Positions 56,064 to 64,000 of a stretch of DNA of 64,000 bases are shown piece after piece. The notes under the pieces are model-generated. The model searched no databases. It was given only the letters and a program-made list of their open reading frames with translations, and was not told the origin of the DNA. The stretch's first letter is position 1, and each line of letters starts with the position of its first letter. Source of the DNA: Brachypterus glaber (lineage: Eukaryota > Arthropoda > Insecta > Coleoptera > Kateretidae); NCBI GenBank assembly GCA_958510825.1, contig OY294046.1:682001-746000 (forward strand). Direction: 5' to 3'. The translations under genes were made by a program, and so were the position numbers.

Positions 56064-56792
56064 AGCTCCATTGGGAAAAAGCAAATCCTGTGGAAATGGT
56101 TACTTATGAAAAGGGAACAAATGAGTTATATACTAAGACATGAGAGCTTACAAGATATTTTAAGAGTGAGCTGGAAATGGAATGGAAAAGAAATAAAATA
56201 ATTGCCCATGGATAGTGTAAGATGCAGAGCTGCTCCAAACCAGCCTTATAACTGATAACTCAAATATCATAATGATAAATATAGTCTTTAAACATGGATG
56301 CGACGAAGAACTTTTTGGACTTTTTTTTCGTTTTTTATTCTTTTTTGAAAAAAGACTTTAAAAAAGATTTTATTAACTATTAAAGTATCCTTTTGTCGAC
56401 ACGAGTACTTTCTAGCCAAGTAGTAACCCGGTCTATGCTATGCACTTAAAAAAATATGAGAAATATAGTTTATTTTTTAATTTTTTACGTGAATTATTGC
56501 GTTTTGTCGCTACATTCTGTAATATATCCAACCACCTGGAATCAGCATCTTCATACTGATCCAATAAAACGTCCTAAATTTATAATTCTAGTGTCAAATC
56601 GTTTCACAATTAATCTAACTTTTTCTCAAATTGTTTGTTTAAAATATTATATTATTACAATTTAGGAAATTTTAATGCTTATCGCAACGCCGCTCATGTG
56701 CGGCTTGGCAACAGCGTAAAAACGCGCATTGCTTTTAAAACTAGACAGTTTTATTTGTCAGTCAGTACTTGGTGTAGAATTAATGGAGCTCT
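56064..56792. other. Spacer between inverted copies
   Basis: No repeat or supported ORF; a short weak palindrome around CGCTCATGTGCGGCTTGGC at 56690-56710. Confidence 0.4.
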
Positions 56793-57190
56793 TTACAACT
56801 AGAATTATAAAACAAAAGACGTCTACCCTATCTTTATCTCATTTGTGCTACACTTTCAAGCCAACCAAATAAATACTGTATTTGTTTTCATACAACAAAT
56901 ACAGTATTTATTTGGTTGGCCGGAAAGTGTAGCACTGAGCGGCACGAACGAACATAGCTAATGTGAATCTGTAGAATAAGATAATTCTACTAAAATTTAG
57001 ATGGCGCCAGTAATTTCTTTAATAAAAATAATATAGTTACACTTTTCGCGCGGCCAAGTAAACATTGTATTTGTTCAGCAAAGAACAAATACAGAATTTG
57101 TTTGGTTGGGTGAAAGTGGGAGTGTATGTCTTCTATCCTTTTTGGGTAGAACTTTTGTCCCTGTCTAATCTAACGGGAGAAATCGCCATT
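56793..57190 (+). mobile_element. 400-bp dispersed element, copy 2
   Basis: Inverted relative to copy 1. With it, it brackets 730 bp, so the 1.53-kb block 55659-57190 could be one composite unit. Confidence 0.65.
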
Positions 57191-57207
57191 TGGTTGACAG
57201 CAATATT

Positions 57208-57280
57208 TTTGTTGTTGTTGTTTTTGTTATTATTGTTGTTGTTGTTGTTGCTGTTGTTTTTGTTGTTTTTGTTTTTCGTA
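57208..57280. repeat. TTG/TTA microsatellite
   Basis: Runs of TTGTTG and TTATTA with a few interruptions. It causes low-complexity Leu/Val or Thr/Lys ORFs on both strands. Confidence 0.85.
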
Positions 57281-58636
57281 TATGGAGCATACGATTCGAC
57301 TCACCCGGTATAAAAAAGTGTCGATTCTGGACAAATAAAGGGGTGAAACGTGAAGGAATGCAGAGAGGCGACAATGTTAACGTCAAATTGACATGCTCGG
57401 TCTCACCTTCGGTCGAATTTATAACGCTGGCCTTCTTCTAATTATCGAAACGGTCATTGTGTGAGAATTATCTTTTACCTACATCGAATCTGATCGTTTT
57501 TTATATCTTTATTAGGTTTAAATTTAACCTAATAGGCTGGTTCTCGGAACCCGGTTCAATGGAGCTGGTTCGACGGAAAAATCAAAATTGATTATTATAA
57601 ACAGAACAAGGATCGTTTTTTTAACAGAACCTACTTTGAACAAAAATATTTGTCCAATAATAATCGAATTATAGTCAAAAATATTAAATTTTTTCCTTTT
57701 TTGGGGGGAAAGAGCAGGGCAAACATTTCCCAGCTAAAGATTGAGAAACTTCCCAACTCTAAAAAAAAAGCTTTACCCTTGACGTAAAATCTTGATGGCT
57801 TAAATTAAAAATTCCACGCCTCTGAAATAGTATATTACGCACCGAGTACGCGAACATAGTTTTTAGTGCACGAGAGTGCACTGAAATGGTTTGTGTCAAG
57901 GTGCGTATACTATTTTTCCTACGACATATCAAAAAAACGCAAAAATTAGTTTTTCCTACGACCTAGTTAGTAGTTAGTGCCTCTTTCCCACCCGTTGCCT
58001 ATGACAACGGTTGGAAAGTGACAATCAGCTGATTTTACACATCTGCTGTCAGAAAATTATTAAACGTCAAACACATAACCTCAAACTGACTAATTTTAAG
58101 ATAATTTTTGCGTTTTTTGGATATTTAGGTGTTAGGTCGTAGGGTCTAAAAAAGCTTATCGCTTCTATCCCCTGGGAATATCCCTGAGATTATCGACTCC
58201 ACAATTTTCCTATCTGTACAGTAGATTTTTCCAACTCTAGCGTGATTCCCCCCTTGGACAAACAGACACACAGATATTTCACATTTTCAAGACATACTAA
58301 ATTTAAAAGTGGAAAAAAAATCCGTCTTATTTCAATAACTGGAATGTCACACGTAATTAACATTTTTTTATATAAACCGCTTGTTTGTTAGATTATTGGA
58401 AGCTGTAATATTTCTACATAAAGCTTCAAACGAGTCGTTGTTAGGTCCATAAAAAGAGTAAAAAAAGGTATTTACATTTTTATTGTAATAATAACGTTTT
58501 CGGTTCCATATAATGACCACCCAGTATTACACAATTTAAATAAAGAATATACTCTCATAACAAGAACATGAATAAATCTTTTGAGAGACTTTTTACAAGC
58601 TGATCAAAAAACGACTCCCTGGGCATTTTTCACGAA
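57281..58636. other. Mostly unassigned; two small foldbacks
   Basis: 57829-57917 is a small palindrome (AATAGTATATTACGCACC...GGTGCGTATACTATT). 57918-58143 has inverted ends CCTACGACATATCAAAAAAA and TTAGGTGTTAGGTCGTAGG plus AACGCAAAAATTA. Nothing else was recognised. Confidence 0.5.
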
Positions 58637-58700
58637 AACTTTTGTTTTAAACATATCGAAAGACACGTGTCCTTGGTTCAAGGAATACTGTTTTTCTGGG
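58637..58700. repeat. Fragment of foldback MITE, copy 4
   Basis: AACATATCGAAAGACACGTG, TTGGTTCAAGGAAT and TTTTTCT: one end of the 27881 family. Confidence 0.55.
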
Positions 58701-58804
58701 TATGGGCCGTCACTTTTAACTAGATCCCCTCCCCTCTAGGTCGATGATATAATTTTTGAACAGCCCCTTAATTTTTGAGCTACTTGATCTGAATATTACG
58801 TACA

Positions 58805-59117
58805 GTCTGTGTTACATTTATAGTAGAATGTTTACATTTAAAACAGATTAATGTGAGACAGGGACGTAATTAAATTTTGTCATATTAAATACATATTTAC
58901 CTTATATAGCTCGATGCACAGAACACAAATAAAACAAATTAAAGCCGGTCCAGTAAATATTTATTGCTACAAATGCCTTGTGGGTGTGGCTAAATCTTTT
59001 GTGAAATATGATTGGATAGGGCCGAACGTTAGCTAGATCAGTCCACATGGACTGGTGAAAATACATTAGTTTAAATGAGTTTAAAATTATGCAACGTCCC
59101 GATTGGACGAACAGTTT
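58805..59117 (-). repeat. 300-bp dispersed repeat, copy 2 (reversed)
   Basis: Reverse of 43490-43790 including CAAATGCCTTGTGGGTGTGG and AGTCCACATGGACTGG. Confidence 0.6.
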
Positions 59118-59497
59118 GACACGCGCCAGATAAAAATAATAGCTGTTAAAAAAAAACTCTTATAACTCTGGCAGCGACTATTTCTCTGTGTGTTTTACCC
59201 AAATTCTTGAAGAAGTAAAAGGGACATCAGTGTCATAAATTAGAGCAATGGTTCTCACGCTGGGTAGAACCCAGTGGGTACCTCCGTCGGTAGTGGTTCG
59301 GGGTTCCAAATTGGAACTACCAATCACCCGGAGGCAAATTTCAAATTAAAGCATTAAAGGCCGCCTTTTAAGATCCCAAGATTAAAAGTCAACAAGAATT
59401 TAATCAACCTGCTAGTTATTTTAATAGAAATACAAATATTTAAATAGTATTATTAAAACTTCTTATAACGAACGGTAATTAATATTTTATTTAAAAT
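59118..59497. other. Unassigned DNA
   Basis: Nothing recognised apart from TTCTCACGCTGGGTAGAACC near 59253, seen only once. Confidence 0.35.
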
Positions 59498-59639
59498 ATT
59501 TTACTATTCCTTAAAACGACTTTTGTTTGATTAACGCAGTCGTCCCTCCGAAGTGACTGAGCGATTTCGTGCTTTTTAGCACTCTTCAGAGCCACATATC
59601 GGTAGTAAGGACAACTACGAAAATCAAATCCTTTCCATA
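59498..59639. mobile_element. MITE (TTTTACTATTCCTTAAAACG), copy 2, right end missing
   Basis: Matches 39656-39796 closely, including GCACTCTTCAGAGCCACATA. Confidence 0.6.
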
Positions 59640-60252
59640 AAAGGATTTTTATAAATAAAACATTGTAAAATTATATACTTCCTTATTTTGTTTGTGAAAT
59701 AGTCTTTCAAAATACCATTCGTGCATTATACATAATTTTTTTACTGTATATAAAAAAAAATTTTGCTTAAGGAAATTGTTTTCTTGCATTTTTCGTCAAA
59801 ATTCCTCGAGATGAGGTCTCGGAATTTTGTAACACGAAAAATGCACTCAAACAATTGCCAAGCAAAATATTTTTTTAATACAGTAAAAAAAATTATCGAT
59901 AATTCAACTTGCACTTATGATATTACTACTGAAAAAAATAAGTGGCGGCTGAAATGTTTCTATGCGGCTTAAAAAATTCGTCAGCGTGTCAATCGTTAAT
60001 CCAGACCAATACGATGCCAGATAAGCGGACAGATTAAATTGCCGTCAATTAACGGCCGAGGGCTTCTCGTCTCGTGACAACCGATCGGACAGTGTGAACC
60101 GATAATAAATTAACCTAAACCCCTTCTAACACCACCGATTAATTATATACCTACCTAACCGGCGTTTAAAAAACCCAAATGACACACGCAGAAATAGATA
60201 CATAAAATGAGGGGGGGGGAGTTCAATTTTAAATTTAAAAGACTAATAAAAC
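59640..60252. other. Unassigned DNA
   Basis: An inverted pair flanks 59765-59860 (GGAAATTGTTTTCTTGCATTTTTCGT and ACGAAAAATGCACTCAAACAATT), which makes the 69-codon ORF there suspect. A GC-richer patch is at 60030-60100. Confidence 0.35.
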
Positions 60253-60506
60253 AACGAACTAATAACTCTTCTCTCTAGAATAGGCATTTCATTTGTAAAA
60301 ACTGACAAAAACGTAGCCGACAAATACATTGGTCTGTCTTACTAGCACAGCTTTGTTCTAACAGAGACAACAATAACAGTTACTGGTAACTGTTATTGTT
60401 CAAGCCTGAATATACCTACTATTTGTTTACAAACAAACCGAGATGTTGGCGATACTTTATATTAACGGAATTCGTATTCTAGAGAGAAGAGTTAATAGTT
60501 CGTTAA
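60253..60506. mobile_element. hAT-like MITE (AACGAACTAATAACTCTTCT), copy 3
   Basis: Same ends and inner parts (AACAGTTACTGGTAACTGTT) as copies at 47882 and 51459. Confidence 0.65.
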
Positions 60507-60659
60507 ATAGAAAAATAAACTGACTTCACTGAGAAGTCTGAAACAACTGGAAAACCGGGAAAATTAGAGGTTTGTGCCACCCAGGTCCCCCGACACTACT
60601 TCACTGATTATAGTGAAATTTCAACCAATGCACTTGTCTTACCGGTAATGCATCTGTAA

Positions 60660-60980
60660 ACTGTTTTTCTAATAAATATAATTGCGTAGACGATTTTGGT
60701 CACGGTTTGGCGGGCCCCTTCGTATTATCAGGCGCATAGGCTTACACGGCCTACTATTAATACGATAATTAATTATGTACGATTCGGACACGGTCAGCGA
60801 TTACACTTGGCAAAACAGTGCAGGTGGAACTGCAACACCTCTACTGGAAGTTTTACACTGAAAAATGCGATCTGTTCGAGTCAAACCAATCCAGGATTCG
60901 GATTCAGCGACCCCAAAATCATACAGAAATGTTTGTCTCGTCTGGTGGACTAGACCTTTTTTATTTTGTGCGCCTGTGTA
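60660..60980. other. GC-richer unassigned patch
   Basis: All three plus frames and one minus frame stay open for 60-85 codons. None shows a family motif. The minus frame includes KKGLVHQTRQTFLYDFGVAE, which is unrecognised. It ends at a HINE. It could be a gene relic or an unlisted element. Confidence 0.25.
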
Positions 60981-60998
60981 ATTTATTAAACTTTTATT

Positions 60999-61706
60999 AC
61001 ATCGGCACTTAGTGCTACTAAGAGTGCCGATGTATTGAAATCTTCGCCGAAAAGTCAAAATCTTTGACCACGTTTTTTTCACATTTCTCGACGTTTTAGA
61101 CCATTCTGAGTCGAAATCAGTAAAAAAAATTTTTGCGTCCGTCTGTCTGACTGTCTGTCTGGGTGTAAACTCTAACTCCATTTCTACATGAGATATCGAC
61201 TTGCGGTTTGGACTTTTTGCATATATTTTCTTATCGTATTCCGAAGAGCTGATTAGATTTTGGGGGTAAACGATTGGGGGTAAGGGAGTAAAAATAGGGT
61301 AAAACTCCTATTTTTAGCGTTTTTTGTTTATAATTAAGGCAATTATTATTGTATTTGGTTAATTTAGCACTTATATAAAAGATAATTTTAAATTGGTTAA
61401 AAAATGTTATAAACAACGTTTTCCTAAAATGCATTGTTTTCGAGATATTGGCGTTTAAAGCAGTAAAAGGTTTTTTTAGCATATCTCACATATTTATAAC
61501 CCGATTTCAAAAAATTATATTTTAAATAAAAGCTCTTTTAAGCCCTATAAAAAATATTATATACAGTTTTTTGCTAGAATATAATGTTTTAAATATAGAG
61601 AATTTAAAATCAAACAAAACACCTAGTTTGAAATTTGCAAACTAGATGGCTCTAGTGTACAATAGTGCCGATGTTTTGACAGGGTGCTTGCAACGTTTCA
61701 TCTAGT
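60999..61706 (+). mobile_element. Helentron-like HINE, copy 9
   Basis: Full length, 708 bp, with hairpin, GTCTG tract at 61139-61163 and CATCTAGT end. Confidence 0.65.
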
Positions 61707-62160
61707 TTGTGATTTGTTTTATTTATTGCGTAGAACTCGATTCTATAGAATCAAGCCAACAGATACGCAACCATTCTCCAAAAACCAACCCCAACCAATC
61801 CATATCCAAACTATAATCTCGAATCTAAAAAATTCCCAGCAAAAATAATATCACCATAAGATGACACACACTTGTATTTTGAAAGTATGGGTAAAAAAAT
61901 ATATAAAAAAAAAACGGAAAAACAGTTTTATAATATAATAAAAAATATATTTAAAATCTTCCACTTTCCATAACGATAAAAGTTCTTCAAGCCGCTGTTG
62001 AGGGCGTTTTTTCTTCTATTTCTTTAACGCATGCGCGCGTGACCCAACTCTCACGCACGAAAGAGGCTAGACTAAAAAGTATTCGTATTCAACATACAAT
62101 TTATTATTTCACACGATAACAATTTTTTGTTGTTGTAATGGATGAATAATAAAATAGCTT
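61707..62160. other. Unassigned DNA
   Basis: A GC patch with ACGCATGCGCGCGTGACCC is at 62028-62046; nothing else was recognised. Confidence 0.4.
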
Positions 62161-62310
62161 AGGGAACGTTCAAGTGTTACGTAACGCTCCTAGGGGGGGG
62201 GGTCATTTTGGAGTGTTACGCCCATGTTAATGGTATAGGAAAATAGCGTTACAGGGGAGGGGGGTCCAAAATGACCAAAATTTGCGTTACGTAATACTTA
62301 AACGTTCCCT
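62161..62310. mobile_element. Harbinger-like MITE (GGGAACGTTCAAGTGTTACG), copy 5
   Basis: Inverted ends with TTA on both sides (62159-62161 region and 62310-62312). The inner GGGGGGGTCATTTTGGAGTG and TGGTATAGGAAAATA match 23568-23710 in inverse. Confidence 0.7.
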
Positions 62311-63553
62311 TAGCTCGAGTTTTCCTTACTAACAGTATCATAATTCGATTTAGGGGAGATCGGGGACAGTTGTTACACCTATTACGGACTGTTAGTATCA
62401 ATAAATAAAAGGTGTTCCAGTTCCAGCAGATTATGCGTTGTTTTTGGTAACTAGATGGCTTACTACTGGTTGAATGACAAAACCGTGGGTATCAAATAAA
62501 ACGAAAACGGTTAATCCTACAGTATTACTGTAATACTATTACAATAAGAATTTCTTTTTTATGTATTTTGACCTTAGGAATCATGTTCCAATAATAAAAT
62601 CAAAAAAAAGTTACACAGCAAAAAGTTTGGGACAAAAAACATTAGTTTCGCACGCCCCCGGTTAAAAAAGTACATGAAAATAACATATGAAGATGGGCCT
62701 TATTAAAATGAATTCATAAACAAAACCTCGTTGCTATATCTCAAAGGGTTACTGAGTTATTAAATAAAAACCGAATTTTTTTAGCCACTTTCAAAGGGGT
62801 TTAGCTTCCTTATGACGCATTTTTAGACATATTTATAGGAACTTTTTGTCATATTTTATGATTATTGAAGCTATTTCAAATACACCGTGTATGTAACTTG
62901 ATTTTTAAAAGAATGTTGTGATACAAAATACTGGGTTTCTGAGTGTGGAAATAATCAATTTTAAGCAAGAAATTCTGGGAAACAATTAAAACCAGTTTGA
63001 CAGATGACAAAAGTGGGGCCTTAACAGATAATTATTTCATTATTCTCACCAATTATAAAAATACAATTAACCTTTTTTATAATTTTTTTCCATGTGCGTA
63101 AAATAGGGGGAACACCACGTGTGATTACCGGGTTTATCGGACTGAAAAGTTTAAACTTTTTTAAGCGTTTTCAGTTGGCTTTGAGAGTTAATTAGCCATT
63201 ACGATATGGGTAACCAGTGTTTCCAAAATCTCGGCTCTTTGTGAGAATTTTTAGTTTTTATAGTATTTTTTATACAGGATTTTTCATTCTGCAATAATAT
63301 TTTTTTTCTTCAAGCGTACTTAAATGTTCATATTTTATAACTGAACACACTAGTTAGAAGTGATCTATTTTTTTACAGTAAAAAAATGAGTTCATTGTTG
63401 TACGCCGTAAAAAAAAGTTAGTTGGCAAAACCACCACTGGCGGCAGACCTCTTTGACTTTGATGACAGCCGTACTTCAAACTTATTTGTTTATTATGTAA
63501 ATAGGTAGTCGACTCGAGATTCTGTGCAAATACCTTGTGTGAAATGGAGGTCT
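62311..63553. other. Unassigned DNA with an old repeat
   Basis: 62500-62640 resembles 14465-14620. No gene was recognised in the remaining 1.1 kb. Confidence 0.4.
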
Positions 63554-63956
63554 CTACAACTAGAATTATGAAACAAAAGACGTCTACCCTATCTCTATCT
63601 CATTTGTGCTACACTTTCCAGCCAACCAAATAAATACTGTATTTGTTTTTTATACAACAAATACAGTATTTATTTGGTTGGCCGGAAAGTGTAGCAGTGA
63701 GCGGTACGAAGGAACACAGCTAATGTGAATCTGTAGAATAAGATAATTCTACTAAAATTTAGATGGCGCCAGTAATTTCTTTAATAAAAATATTATAGTA
63801 ACACTTTTCGCCCGGCCAAGTAAATATTGTATTTGTTCAACAAAGAACAAATACAGAATTTGTTTGGTTGGGTGGAAGTGGGAGTGTATGTATGTCTTCT
63901 ATCTTTTTTGGGTAGAACTTTTGTCCCTGTCTAATCTAACGGGAGAAATCGCCATT
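63554..63956 (+). mobile_element. 400-bp dispersed element, copy 3
   Basis: Same as 56793-57190, from TACAACTAGAATTATG to GGGAGAAATCGCCATT. Confidence 0.65.
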
Positions 63957-64000
63957 GATTAAAAATGATTGAAGAAGAATATATGGTTTATACACCTACA

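Noticed and set aside
57065..57441. Leu- and Val-rich ORFs, possible membrane protein or signal peptide
   Set aside because: They come from the TTG/TTA microsatellite at 57208-57280, with ORFs open on both strands.

Overview
The window is AT-rich nuclear DNA of an insect. The evidence is short GT-AG exons in long repeat-filled introns, a Drosophila-like Spitz EGF ligand, a Helentron-type non-autonomous family with a central GTCTG microsatellite, and many hAT-, Harbinger- and Tc1-like MITEs. A beetle is possible, but the order cannot be fixed from the sequence alone.

Layout. At 1-181 (minus) is the start of an RBM7-type RNA-recognition-motif gene. About 505 bp away, divergently oriented, is a complete WDR3 (Utp12/Dip2) gene on the plus strand: 14 exons from 687 to 20209 join in frame into 934 residues, close to the length of the family. 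Its introns hold most repeat families of the window, including an antisense non-LTR retrotransposon, a tRNA-derived SINE, four Helentron-like copies and two hAT MITEs. One hAT MITE duplicated a 5' splice site. From about 20470 to 23480 lies a minisatellite with nested periodicities (about 29 bp, then 231/159/199 bp, then 589 bp). From 23.5 to 33.3 kb there are only repeats and AT-rich DNA: foldback MITEs nested in one another, a second minisatellite, and a 1.96-kb inverted-arm transposon with a 4-bp target-site duplication.

At 34008-37806 (minus) are the last three exons of a Spitz/Keren-type membrane-anchored EGF-receptor ligand. They cover the N-terminal CSSRT motif, the six-cysteine EGF domain, the transmembrane helix with its rhomboid-type cleavage motif, and the cytoplasmic tail. 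The signal-peptide exon was not found, so 37.8-64 kb is probably first intron or upstream DNA of this gene. That stretch holds no convincing exon; it is a mosaic of MITEs, Helentron-like copies and unassigned AT-rich DNA.

Functionally the three genes are unrelated: RNA surveillance (RBM7), ribosome biogenesis (WDR3) and EGFR signalling (Spitz-like). No new multi-gene system was found. The main interest is in how transposons have shaped splice sites and introns, in the satellite's nested order, and in the conserved processing sites of the Spitz-like protein.
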